Part shown: positions 34,225-41,392 of the stretch, piece after piece
Layout: each line of letters opens with the position of its first letter
How positions within the stretch are numbered: the first letter of the stretch is position 1
Origin: an uncultured Muribaculaceae bacterium
GTDB lineage: Bacteria > Bacteroidota > Bacteroidia > Bacteroidales > Muribaculaceae
Length of the DNA stretch: 64,000 nt
Assembly: GCA_910589055.1 (NCBI GenBank)
Contig: CAJURN010000002.1
Span: forward strand, 186,909-250,908
Direction of reading: 5' to 3'
Translations under genes and position numbers: made by a program
The notes under the pieces: model-generated
Seen by the model: the letters and a program-made list of their open reading frames with translations, nothing else
Database searches by the model: none
What the model was told of the DNA's origin: nothing

Positions 34225-35214
34225 TTATTTCAGTGTGAATGATCGCGATACAAGGCGGTAATTATCGGCGAAAAGCTCAACGGTGTATTCACCGGCGATG
34301 AGCGGCGTGTTCACGTCCCAATAAATTTTGATGCCGCCGATTTCCTCTCCGGCATATTCAACGGTCTTCTTGGCTGTACATGCCACGCTTCCTCCCTCGA
34401 AGGGGAAGCTGCCGCCGTTGCCGAGGAGCTGACCCGACGGGGAAATTATGCGCATGAAAATGGTCTTTTCGCCCACAGGAGTTGAATTGTTCTGAGGGAT
34501 GGTGAACGTTGCCACCAACTGTACCGCCTTGGCTACTTTCTTCTCGGTTTTGCCCTTTTTGTTGAGAGCAGCCAGTGTGAGACCGGTCACGTTCAGTTTC
34601 TCGGCAAGAGTCATACGCTCGCTCAGAACCTCGTTGCGTCGCGAGGTCTCGGCCACCTGCGAGCTCAGACGGTCGTTCTGCTGACGGATTTCCTTGTTTT
34701 CCGAGCGGAGGGCTTCATTCTCCTTGTTAAGGCGGTCGATTTCCTCTACATAATGGCGCAAGAGATTGCGCAGTGTGCTTATCTCATTGCGGAGCTTGGC
34801 AATTTCGGCCGCGCTCTTACGCTTCTGGTTTGTCAGTTCCTGCTGGAGCTTTTCTACCTGAAGACGTGCGGTCTCGTATTTTTCGTTTAGCTCGCGTTTG
34901 ATAGAATCGTTCTGGATATACTGGCGAGAGTTTTCAAACTGTGAGAATTCGGAATTGAGGTCATTGTATTCCCTTTCGAGGTCTTTCTGCGCCATGTCAA
35001 GGAGAATCTGTTCCTTCTCGGCCTGAGCTTCCTCAAGAGCCTGCGTTGCCTGGAGCGACGAGATGGCGAACCATGCCACCAGCGCCACCAGCACAGCGGC
35101 CACGCCTATTATAATCCACATCTGTCTGCGGCGTGCAGCCGATGCCGGAACTTTCACTTTGACTTCTTCCTCCCGGTGCTCCTGCTGTCCGGGAAAATTA
35201 CTGTTGTCTGCCAT
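34225..35214 (-). CDS. Membrane-anchored coiled-coil protein
   Basis: From ATG 35214 the protein has 329 residues. A short cytoplasmic basic segment (ASAARRRQMW) is followed by one membrane helix (IIIGVAAVLVALVAWFAISS, about 34-53). A long heptad-rich coiled coil comes next (about 57-205, LQATQALEEAQAEKEQILLD onward). The C-terminal domain is beta-rich (EKTIFMRIISPSGQLLG to YRLVSRSFTLK). I do not recognise a named family, though similar proteins are common in Bacteroidales. It is the first gene of the operon continuing to mgtC-like, antiporter and purM; the gap to the next gene is 3 nt. A -7 box TAATTTTG lies at 35297-35304. Confidence 0.75.
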   Translation of the reverse strand: MADNSNFPGQQEHREEEVKVKVPASAARRRQMWIIIGVAAVLVALVAWFAISSLQATQALEEAQAEKEQILLDMAQKDLEREYNDLNSEFSQFENSRQYIQNDSIKRELNEKYETARLQVEKLQQELTNQKRKSAAEIAKLRNEISTLRNLLRHYVEEIDRLNKENEALRSENKEIRQQNDRLSSQVAETSRRNEVLSERMTLAEKLNVTGLTLAALNKKGKTEKKVAKAVQLVATFTIPQNNSTPVGEKTIFMRIISPSGQLLGNGGSFPFEGGSVACTAKKTVEYAGEEIGGIKIYWDVNTPLIAGEYTVELFADNYRLVSRSFTLK

Positions 35215-35417
35215 TATAAATCTGTCAATTATTATTTTAACATCGTTGAAGACGGTACGCAACCAAACGCCTGTGCGAGCCGTCAATATCAGAACGCAAA
35301 ATTAACTAATCCCACGGAAAAAATGAAATCCGCGCCCTGCAAACTTTCAATCAAACCACGCTAACCATGCCGCTTATGAAAAAAAGCATGTGAAAATGCA
35401 CGAAAACATCAAAAAAA

Positions 35418-35449
35418 TTTTGTCATGTCGAAAATCATTCCTACCTTTG
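35418..35449 (+). promoter_or_regulatory. Promoter of tRNA-Ser
   Basis: TTTTG (35418-35422), 19 bp, TACCTTTG (35442-35449): an excellent Bacteroidetes promoter about 40 bp upstream of the tRNA 5' end. Confidence 0.75.
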
Positions 35450-35489
35450 CACTGTTAAAACGGGAAGCCCCCGTGGAACACGACATATT

Positions 35490-35576
35490 GGAGAGGTGGG
35501 TGAGTGGCTGAAACCACCAGTTTGCTAAACTGACGTAGGAGCAATCCTACCACGAGTTCGAATCTCGTCCTCTCCG
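35490..35576 (+). tRNA. tRNA-Ser(GCT)
   Basis: An 87-nt class II tRNA. Acceptor GGAGAGG (35490-35496) pairs with CCTCTCC (35569-35575), discriminator G. The anticodon GCT lies in the loop TTTGCTAAA. A long variable arm (GTAGGAGCAATCCTAC) is typical of serine tRNAs. T arm ACGAG-TTCGAAT-CTCGT is intact. CCA is not encoded. Confidence 0.95.
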
Positions 35577-35651
35577 CTAAACGAAAGAAAGTCAAGCACC
35601 ATGCTTGACTTTCGTCGTTTAAGGAAGGTCGAGGTTCGAACGAGCAGAGTT
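35561..35651 (+). repeat. Direct repeat unit 1: tRNA 3' end plus terminator
   Basis: This 91-bp unit begins within the tRNA T arm (AATCTCGTCCTCTCCGC) and includes the terminator hairpin. It is repeated at 35683-35773 with three mismatches; the period is 122 bp. Confidence 0.85.
35579..35620 (+). terminator. Terminator of tRNA-Ser
   Basis: AAACGAAAGAAAGTCAAGC pairs with GCTTGACTTTCGTCGTTT with one small asymmetry. The T residues are part of the stem end. Confidence 0.7.
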
Positions 35652-35682
35652 CGTCATCGCTTTAGCGCTTTGCGAAGCAAAG

Positions 35683-35773
35683 AATCTCGTCCTCTCCGCA
35701 AAACGAAAGAAAGTCAAGCAGCATGCTTGACTTTCGTCGTTTAAGGAAGGTCGAGGTTCGAACAAGCAGAGTT
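35683..35773 (+). repeat. Direct repeat unit 2: duplicated tRNA 3' end plus terminator
   Basis: Second copy of the 91-bp unit, including the last 16 nt of the tRNA and the hairpin (35701-35742). It ends against the stop codon of the acidic coiled-coil gene (35775). Duplicated tRNA 3' ends are typical of integrase attachment sites, but the interval between copies is only about 31 bp of unique sequence and no integrase is seen. Confidence 0.8.
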
Positions 35774-35774
35774 A

Positions 35775-36152
35775 TCAGTTATCGAGGTCGTCGTATAGGT
35801 CACGGTCGAATTCGAGGTCGTCCAATTCGTCACGCAGGTCATCAAGTTCATCTTGTATGTCCTCCCACTCCTCCAAGCAATCAATTCTATCTTGAAGCTC
35901 GTCAATACGGTCTTGGATTTCGGCATAGCGCTTGGATCTCAAATCAGCTTCATCCAAACGCAGTTCTAATTCATCGACACGGTTTTGCAACGCATCAATA
36001 TATTCAGAGTTGGCTTCTGAATATAAATAGTCCTCCTCGTCGTAATCATAATAATCTTCTTGAGGAATATAGGTTGGCCGCGGCTTGCTTGAGAACATAT
36101 CACACACCATATTGAACACGGCGAATCCTCCGAGGAAGTTTAGAAAGCTCAT
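35775..36152 (-). CDS. Acidic coiled-coil protein of unknown function
   Basis: A 125-residue protein. The N-terminal 20 residues are hydrophobic (SFLNFLGGFAVFNMVCDMFS), followed by a Tyr/Asp/Glu-rich linker and a long acidic coiled coil of heptads (DALQNRVDELELRLDEADLR through LDDLRDELDDLEFDRDLYDD). Net charge is strongly negative. No family recognised. Its 3' end abuts a duplicated tRNA 3' unit, and the region is AT-rich, so it may be a recent arrival. A 25-codon ORF lies 19 nt upstream on the same strand. Confidence 0.65.
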   Translation of the reverse strand: MSFLNFLGGFAVFNMVCDMFSSKPRPTYIPQEDYYDYDEEDYLYSEANSEYIDALQNRVDELELRLDEADLRSKRYAEIQDRIDELQDRIDCLEEWEDIQDELDDLRDELDDLEFDRDLYDDLDN

Positions 36153-36171
36153 AATATAATAGTTTAAAAGG

Positions 36172-36249
36172 TTATTTCACATCAGCTCCATTTTTCAACG
36201 CTTGACAGAGCCACGCAAATCCACATAAAAGAATCAAAATTAACGACAT
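36172..36249 (-). CDS. Candidate 25-residue hydrophobic small protein
   Basis: ATG at 36249 opens 25 codons beginning MSLILILLCGFAWLCQALKN and ending DVK before a TAA. The first 16 residues form a membrane-helix-like segment, then a short polar tail. It lies 19 nt upstream of the acidic protein gene, downstream of a minus-strand -7 box TAATTTTG (36293-36300). Pairing of a tiny hydrophobic protein with an acidic partner recalls small membrane modules, but a chance ORF remains possible. Confidence 0.4.
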   Translation of the reverse strand: MSLILILLCGFAWLCQALKNGADVK

Positions 36250-36348
36250 ATTTCTAATATATTACGCGGAAAGCCACCTTGGCTTTCAAGGGCAAAATTA
36301 CCCTTCGTTATGGGCGGGAATTTTGCTCGTTAATGTTAAATATTATTT

Positions 36349-36393
36349 AACTAAAAATAAATTTTGGTTTGCTCTCGCTTATTCGTATCTTTG
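36349..36393 (+). promoter_or_regulatory. Palindromic repeat-promoter element, copy D (partial)
   Basis: Core TAAAAATAAATTTTG, then GTTTGCTCTCGCTTATTCG and TATCTTTG (36386-36393). TTTTG to TATCTTTG spacing is 19 bp. The left outer arm is missing, and the stem is only partly kept. Confidence 0.55.
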
Positions 36394-36405
36394 ACCTGCG
36401 GTCTT

Positions 36406-36468
36406 AGATACTCACGCTCGGCAAAGTCAAAATAAATTTTGCTTTGCTCTCGCTTATTCGTATCTTTG
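36406..36468 (+). promoter_or_regulatory. Palindromic repeat-promoter element, copy E (complete)
   Basis: AGATACTCACGCTCG, stem GCAAAG, core TCAAAATAAATTTTG, stem CTTTGC, then TCTCGCTTATTCG and TATCTTTG (36461-36468). TTTTG and TATCTTTG are 19 bp apart. The outer ends AGATAC and GTATCT are also reverse complements. It lies 45 bp before the outer-membrane protein ATG and is its evident promoter. Confidence 0.65.
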
Positions 36469-36512
36469 CCATGAAGTAAATTTGTCTAACCTGTTAACTG
36501 TTTGCTATTCTT

Positions 36513-37205
36513 ATGAGAAAATTATTTTTAGCTATTGCTGTGGCTGCGGCTTCTTTTATGCCGTCGCTTGCTCAGGATGTGTTTGACGCCGGTAGCGACA
36601 ACCGACCTTATCTCGGACTGCGTGTGGGGTTTGAATCTCCGGTGCCATGTTCTACAAAATATTCAGTTGGGAGCACTACTTTAAGTCAGAAGAATTTCAA
36701 GTCCGGTGCAGGTTTTGACCTCGGGGCTGTCTATAATATTCCTCTGTGGAAAAATCTGTATTTCGAACCCGGAGTGTCTATTTTCTACAATGCAATGGGT
36801 GTTAATAAAGACGCTCTTGATAATGTAGTAGACATCCAAGGTCTTGATATAAAGGCGTCGGTGCGTACATTCGGTTTCCGTATACCTTTTGTTGTGGGCT
36901 ACCGCTTCGACCTTTCGGCTTGCAGTCTTTATGCTTATACCGGTCCTGAACTTGAAGTTGGTCTTGTTGGGCGGATGCATGCCACGGCAAAGTATCAGGG
37001 GATGAAAGAGTCGGACTCAGAAAGCATATATGGCGACGGTTACCGCCGCTTCGATATCGGCTGGAAGTTGGGTGTCGGTTTGAGTGTCGACAAATATTAT
37101 GTAGGACTTAGCGGAAATCTCGGTATGATAAACCGTCTGTCGGACAGCAACGGTGTTTCCTACCGTCAGAACCTGTTTCAGCTCAGTCTGGGATATAACT
37201 TCTGA
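36513..37205 (+). CDS. Outer-membrane beta-barrel protein (paralogue of the 51.2 kb gene)
   Basis: A 230-residue secreted barrel protein with signal peptide (MRKLFLAIAVAAASFMPSLA). It has alternating beta strands and a terminal LSLGYNF, the usual C-terminal Phe of outer-membrane barrels. Shared with the gene at 51209-51901 are VYNIPLWKNLYFEPG, YFEPG-x5-YNAMGV, GYRFDL-x2-CSLYA and YIGLSGNLGM/YVGLSGNLGM. Both are 230 residues. It resembles the PorT-type outer_membrane_beta-barrel families; function is unknown. Own promoter (element E) and terminator, so monocistronic. Confidence 0.8.
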   Translation: MRKLFLAIAVAAASFMPSLAQDVFDAGSDNRPYLGLRVGFESPVPCSTKYSVGSTTLSQKNFKSGAGFDLGAVYNIPLWKNLYFEPGVSIFYNAMGVNKDALDNVVDIQGLDIKASVRTFGFRIPFVVGYRFDLSACSLYAYTGPELEVGLVGRMHATAKYQGMKESDSESIYGDGYRRFDIGWKLGVGLSVDKYYVGLSGNLGMINRLSDSNGVSYRQNLFQLSLGYNF

Positions 37206-37236
37206 TATAAACTCTTTTTGACAGATAATGTTATTA

Positions 37237-37282
37237 CTGACAGACGGACAAAATGGCAGTCCGTCTGTCAGTTTTTCGTTTT
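37237..37282 (+). terminator. Terminator of the outer-membrane protein gene
   Basis: CTGACAGACGGAC (37237-37249) pairs perfectly with GTCCGTCTGTCAG (37259-37271), followed by TTTTTCGTTTT. Confidence 0.9.
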
Positions 37283-37345
37283 GGAACGAAGTTTGCATAT
37301 CATTATACCAAAAAGAAACATTAACACTAAAAAATATACGAACTT

Positions 37346-37618
37346 ATGAAACTCAAACCATTGGCAGACCGTGTGATTATCCTTCCCACCGAGGCTGAAG
37401 GTGTTGCAATGTCCGGAATTATCATTCCCGACTCCGCAAAGGAAAAACCTCTCAAAGGTAAAGTACTTGCCGTTGGCAACGGAACCAAAGACGAAGAGAT
37501 GGTGCTCAAGGAAGGCGACGAAGTACTCTACGGAAAATATGCAGGTACTGAAATTGAATTCGACGGCGAAACCGTACTCATCATGCGCCAGAACGAGGTG
37601 CTTGCAGTTATTGCCTAA
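37346..37618 (+). CDS. groES: Co-chaperonin GroES
   Basis: A 90-residue GroES. It has the N-terminal KLKPLADRVII strand, the mobile loop with SGIIIPDSAKEKP, and GDEVLYGKYAGTEIEFDGE. It caps the GroEL ring during protein folding. groEL follows after 23 nt, the universal arrangement. No CIRCE-type inverted repeat is visible upstream. Confidence 0.98.
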   Translation: MKLKPLADRVIILPTEAEGVAMSGIIIPDSAKEKPLKGKVLAVGNGTKDEEMVLKEGDEVLYGKYAGTEIEFDGETVLIMRQNEVLAVIA

Positions 37619-37641
37619 ACACATTATAAAACCCAAACAAT

Positions 37642-39276
37642 ATGGCTAAAGAAATTAAATTCAATATATCGGCTCGCGAAGAGCTTAAAAAAGGCGTTGA
37701 CGCTCTCGCCGACGCAGTGAAGGTGACTCTCGGCCCCAAGGGTCGCAATGTGATTATCAGCAAGCAGTTCGGTGCTCCGCATATCACCAAGGACGGTGTG
37801 AGCGTGGCTCGTGAAATCGAACTCGAAGACCCCTTCCAGAACATGGGCGCTCAGCTCGTGAAGGAAGTTGCATCCAAGACCGGCGATGATGCAGGTGACG
37901 GCACAACCACCGCAACTGTCCTGGCTCAGTCAATCGTGGCTGTCGGCCTCAAGAATGTGACCGCCGGAGCCAACCCCATGGATCTCAAGCGCGGTATCGA
38001 CAAGGCTGTGGCCGAAGTTGTTGCCGGAATCAAGGAAATGAGTCAGGAAGTGGGCGACGACTATAAGAAAATCGAGGATGTTGCCCGCATTTCGGCCAAC
38101 AACGACGAGACTATCGGCCGCCTTATCGCTGAAGCGATGAAAACAGCCAAGACCGACGGCGTAATCACCGTTGACGAAGCCAAGGGTACCGAAACCACAA
38201 TCGAGATTATCGAAGGTATGCAGTTCGACCGCGGCTACATTTCGCCCTATTTCGTCACCGATACCGAAAAGATGGAATGTGTGATGGAAAGCCCGCTCAT
38301 CCTCATCTACGACAAGAAAATCTCCAACCTCAAGGATATTCTCCCCATCCTCGAACAGACAGCACAGAGCGGTCGTCCGCTGCTCATCGTTGCTGAAGAC
38401 GTGGATCAGGACGCACTCGCAGCGCTGGTTGTCAACCGTCTCCGCGGTTCGCTCAAGGTATGTGCTGTCAAGGCTCCCGGATTCGGTGACCGCCGCAAGG
38501 AAATGCTCGAGGACATCGCAATCCTCACCGGTGGCAATGTAATTTCCGCCGACAAGGGCATGCAGCTCACAACTGCGACAATGCAGGATCTCGGCACAGC
38601 AAACCGCGTGACCGTCAACAAGGACAATACCACCATCATCAACCGCGACGGCGACAAGGAGAAAATCCAGTCGCGCATGAATCAGATCAAGGCTCAGATC
38701 GCGTCCACAACAAGCGATTACGACCGCGAGAAACTTCAGGAACGTCTCGCCAAGCTCGCAGGCGGTGTTGCCGTGCTCCACATCGGCGCCCCCAGTGAGG
38801 TTGAGATGAAGGAGAAGAAAGACCGCGTTGACGATGCTCTCAGCGCCACCCGCGCTGCTATTGCCGAAGGTATCGTTCCCGGTGGAGGTGTAGCATATAT
38901 CCGCTGTCTCGAGCGTCTCGAAGGCCTAAAGGGTACCAACGACGACGAGCAGACCGGTATCGACATCGTTCGTCGTGCAATCGAGGAACCTCTTCGTCAG
39001 ATTGCAGCCAACGCAGGTGTTGAAGGAGCAGTTGTTGTTCAGAAGGTAAGCGAAGGCAAGGGCGATTTCGGCTACAATGCCCGCACAGATACTTACGAGA
39101 ACCTTCTCGCAGCAGGCGTTATCGACCCGGCCAAGGTTACCCGTGTAGCTCTTGAAAATGCAGCTTCAATCGCAGGCATGTTCCTCACCACCGAATGTGT
39201 CATCGCCGATAAGAAGGAAGACAATCCCGCTCCGATGCCCGCAGGCGGCATGGGAGGAATGGGCGGAATGATGTAA
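37642..39276 (+). CDS. groEL: Chaperonin GroEL
   Basis: A 544-residue GroEL. Conserved motifs include VTLGPKGRNVIISKQFG, DGTTTATVLAQSIV, the apical-domain SPYFVTDTEKMECVME, and the flexible C-terminal GGM repeat (GGMGGMGGMM). It forms the ATP-driven folding chamber with GroES. Codon use is biased, as expected for high expression. Confidence 0.98.
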   Translation: MAKEIKFNISAREELKKGVDALADAVKVTLGPKGRNVIISKQFGAPHITKDGVSVAREIELEDPFQNMGAQLVKEVASKTGDDAGDGTTTATVLAQSIVAVGLKNVTAGANPMDLKRGIDKAVAEVVAGIKEMSQEVGDDYKKIEDVARISANNDETIGRLIAEAMKTAKTDGVITVDEAKGTETTIEIIEGMQFDRGYISPYFVTDTEKMECVMESPLILIYDKKISNLKDILPILEQTAQSGRPLLIVAEDVDQDALAALVVNRLRGSLKVCAVKAPGFGDRRKEMLEDIAILTGGNVISADKGMQLTTATMQDLGTANRVTVNKDNTTIINRDGDKEKIQSRMNQIKAQIASTTSDYDREKLQERLAKLAGGVAVLHIGAPSEVEMKEKKDRVDDALSATRAAIAEGIVPGGGVAYIRCLERLEGLKGTNDDEQTGIDIVRRAIEEPLRQIAANAGVEGAVVVQKVSEGKGDFGYNARTDTYENLLAAGVIDPAKVTRVALENAASIAGMFLTTECVIADKKEDNPAPMPAGGMGGMGGMM

Positions 39277-39313
39277 TTTCCGGCTCAAAAGAAATAACAT
39301 ACCTCTAAAAGTT

Positions 39314-39360
39314 AAGGAGGCAAGATTACGGCACACACCGTATTTCTTGCCTCCTTGATT
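39314..39360 (+). terminator. Terminator of groES-groEL
   Basis: AAGGAGGCAAGA (39314-39325) pairs perfectly with TCTTGCCTCCTT (39345-39356). The T run after it is poor (GATTATTATG), so the strong stem carries the call. Confidence 0.75.
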
Positions 39361-39385
39361 ATTATGTTGTCTCAGCCGTAACGGG

Positions 39386-39751
39386 TCAGATTCCAAGAAC
39401 AATAGCAGGATTGATGTTCAGTTTCCGGCTGATTTCACGACCGATTTTCATTGTCGGTTCACTCTTACCATTCAAATAATCACAAATACGGGATGGACTT
39501 ACCCCAATAAGTTTGGCAAGAGCGGCTTGTGTCAGTCCCATTTCATACATTCTGAGTTTTATGACATCGACGAGTGACGGCTCGCCAATGGCATAATGAA
39601 CTTCTTCGTAGTCGGCAACCAAATTGCCGAGCAGTTCAAGCTCAATCATTTCAGGAGAGTCAGAAGGGGTGTCTTCAGGGAGAGACAACATCAATTCCTC
39701 AACTCTTTTTAGAGCACCTTTATACTGTATGTCATTCTCAATCTTTACCAT
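39386..39751 (-). CDS. higA: HigA-type antitoxin
   Basis: A 121-residue protein with an N-terminal toxin-binding region (ELLGNLVADYEEVHYAIGEP) and a C-terminal XRE helix-turn-helix (LTQAALAKLIGVSPSRICDY, about 73-92). Order toxin first, antitoxin second is the HigBA hallmark. It starts 3 nt after the toxin stop. The protein likely represses its own promoter through the palindrome at 40093-40111 (inference). Confidence 0.88.
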   Translation of the reverse strand: MVKIENDIQYKGALKRVEELMLSLPEDTPSDSPEMIELELLGNLVADYEEVHYAIGEPSLVDVIKLRMYEMGLTQAALAKLIGVSPSRICDYLNGKSEPTMKIGREISRKLNINPAIVLGI

Positions 39752-39754
39752 GTT

Positions 39755-40051
39755 TCAAATGTTTTCGATGTCCTTAATTCTATCGTATTCAGCATGTGTA
39801 CCAATAAAACGTATGAGAACGAATTTCGGTGTGAACTTAACGACTGCAACCAGACGGAAATCGTTACCTTTTATGTTGAAAACATAATGCTGGTTCCCAA
39901 CATAATCCACTGAATTGAATGTCTGCTTCATGTCTGCAAGAGAGTTCCAATTGGCTTCCCTGACTTTGACCGACCATTCTTGAAGTGCCACTTTCGATGT
40001 TGGATGGGCTTCGTAATATTCTTTTATTGTACGTGCTGAAATAATTCTCAT
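39755..40051 (-). CDS. higB: HigB-type mRNA interferase toxin
   Basis: A 98-residue RelE-fold toxin that cuts mRNA on the ribosome. Family motifs are EYYEAHPTSKVALQEW, NWNSLADMKQTFNSVDYV, NQHYVFNIKGNDFRLVAVV and FIGTHAEYDRI, where the His and Tyr-Asp near the C terminus belong to the active site. It appears intact and is directly followed by its antitoxin. The region is AT-rich compared with neighbours. Confidence 0.9.
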   Translation of the reverse strand: MRIISARTIKEYYEAHPTSKVALQEWSVKVREANWNSLADMKQTFNSVDYVGNQHYVFNIKGNDFRLVAVVKFTPKFVLIRFIGTHAEYDRIKDIENI

Positions 40052-40077
40052 ATATTTTGAGAAATCTGATTGTGTTG

Positions 40078-40111
40078 CAAAAATAGGAATTAAATTTTGA
40101 ATTTCAAAATT
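40078..40111 (-). promoter_or_regulatory. higBA promoter and palindromic operator
   Basis: On the minus strand TTTTG (40105-40109), 19 bp, TATTTTTG (40078-40085). A perfect palindrome AATTTTGA-ATT-TCAAAATT (40093-40111) covers the -33 box. This is the expected arrangement for autorepression by the HigA antitoxin. Confidence 0.7.
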
Positions 40112-40148
40112 AAGCTATGGTAGTTTTTTTTCTTGGGCAGGTATGAAA

Positions 40149-40194
40149 CATCCCCCGGGCGGTAGCAGCGTGTGGCTGCGGCGTCCGGGGGATG
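40149..40194 (-). terminator. Terminator of the T9SS operon
   Basis: CATCCCCCGG (40149-40158) pairs perfectly with CCGGGGGATG (40185-40194), with an inner GC-rich stem. On the minus strand it lies just after the porN stop, followed by TTTCATACC. Confidence 0.85.
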
Positions 40195-40215
40195 AAGTGT
40201 ATTTAGTAAAAAGGA

Positions 40216-41364
40216 TTATTTGCGGCGGCGCACCGAACGGGTGGCGTTGGAAGCCTTAGACGATTTTACTTCCTTGACTTTCGGCGTCTTTGACTTTTTG
40301 GCGGAGCGCTTTGTGGAGCGGGCCTTGTTGTTTTCTTTCTTTTCAACCACGGGAGCGGCTGCGGCAGCGGCATCGCCTTCTTCCGTGCTTGCGGCGGCTT
40401 CGGCCGGTTTGCCTGCCTCGGCAGCCTCACGGGCTTCACGGGCGGCTATGACTTCCTCGCGCGAAGGTACCCAAAGTTTTTTCTCGAAGGTGTCGAGACG
40501 GTTCTGTATGCTGTCCTGAGCGCGTTTGAGATCGTCAGGGTCGCCATACATCTGCACCATTGAGCGGTTCTTGAGGTTGCGCGTTTTGTAGATTTCTCCG
40601 TCGTACATATTGAGGGTGAAGAAATCATCGTAGGTGCATGTGGGCAGGTTGTTGTCGTCGTCCACGAAAATTGTCTGTGCGGCGAGGAAGGGACGGATGT
40701 CGGAGAATTTAATCCAGAACATCGGATATTTGAGAGCTTCTCCCCCGAAGTCGCCTGAGCGGTGCAGCACGGGGCAGATAGCTTCCACCACAGGACGAAG
40801 GCGGTTGTGGCGCGTGTCAAATTCCCAACGCTCTACAACGTAGTAGGACAGTACCTCATTTGTGGGTACATCGTTTTCGTCGATGTCAAAGCGGGGATTC
40901 TTTTCCGTGGAGCCTTTGGCATCGGTGTAGGGGATGTGGAAGCGGTCGAGGACATCGCGGGTCTTGATGCGGTACTTGTCGGTGAAGACTTCGCGACCGT
41001 CAAGATATTCGTAGGCCGGAACACGGTTCTCGGCAAGAAGTTTCAGGATGATGCGGAATAGGTTTTCCTGACCGTCGACCGGTTCCTCGGGAAAATACAG
41101 AGGTGCGTTCTGATCCTTGTCGAGGTCGATGGAGCGGTAAATCACGCGCATCCACTGGCGGTCGGCGTCGCTGATGGAAGAGTTGTCGTCGCTGTAAAAT
41201 GCTTTCATGCGGTCGGTCACGACAGTTCCGTCCTGCTGTTTGGCAGCATTGCGGGAAGCGGCGTCACGCTTGCGCACCACACCCGTACCTTCTGTCTGGG
41301 CGAAGACTCCGGTGCAGACCGATAACATGGCGGCGGCGAAGGCCAGTCTTATATATGCTTTCAT
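40216..41364 (-). CDS. porN: T9SS ring protein PorN/GldN
   Basis: A 382-residue periplasmic protein with signal peptide (MKAYIRLAFAAAMLSVCTGV). Core motifs of PorN/GldN: DADRQWMRVIYRSIDLDKDQ, NAPLYFPEEP, YYVVERWEFD and KYPMFWIKFSDIRPFL. PorN joins lipoprotein PorK in the large ring of the type IX secretion system. After the conserved part the protein has an Ala/Glu-rich linker and a strongly basic tail of about 40 residues (KARSTKRSAKKSKTPKVKEV), longer and more basic than I expect for the family. Last gene of the operon. Confidence 0.93.
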   Translation of the reverse strand: MKAYIRLAFAAAMLSVCTGVFAQTEGTGVVRKRDAASRNAAKQQDGTVVTDRMKAFYSDDNSSISDADRQWMRVIYRSIDLDKDQNAPLYFPEEPVDGQENLFRIILKLLAENRVPAYEYLDGREVFTDKYRIKTRDVLDRFHIPYTDAKGSTEKNPRFDIDENDVPTNEVLSYYVVERWEFDTRHNRLRPVVEAICPVLHRSGDFGGEALKYPMFWIKFSDIRPFLAAQTIFVDDDNNLPTCTYDDFFTLNMYDGEIYKTRNLKNRSMVQMYGDPDDLKRAQDSIQNRLDTFEKKLWVPSREEVIAAREAREAAEAGKPAEAAASTEEGDAAAAAAPVVEKKENNKARSTKRSAKKSKTPKVKEVKSSKASNATRSVRRRK

Positions 41365-41392
41365 CTCTTTGGAGTATGTTTGGGATATTCGT

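Larger units (their letters stand above)
36250..36512. other. Intergenic region with divergent promoters and repeat elements
   Basis: Contains a hairpin GAAAGCC/GGCTTTC (36269-36287), a minus-strand -7 box (36293-36300) for the small ORF and acidic gene, an inverted pair GCAAAATT/AATTTTGC, and two tandem copies of the palindromic promoter element facing the outer-membrane gene. No further gene seen. Confidence 0.6.

Noticed and set aside
35561..36249. Genomic island integrated at tRNA-Ser
   Set aside because: The duplicated tRNA end is clear, but there is no integrase and the units are too close to bracket an island; kept only as a possible scar.
37283..37345. Heat-shock operator upstream of groES
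   Set aside because: No CIRCE-like inverted repeat is visible and no clean -7 box could be set.
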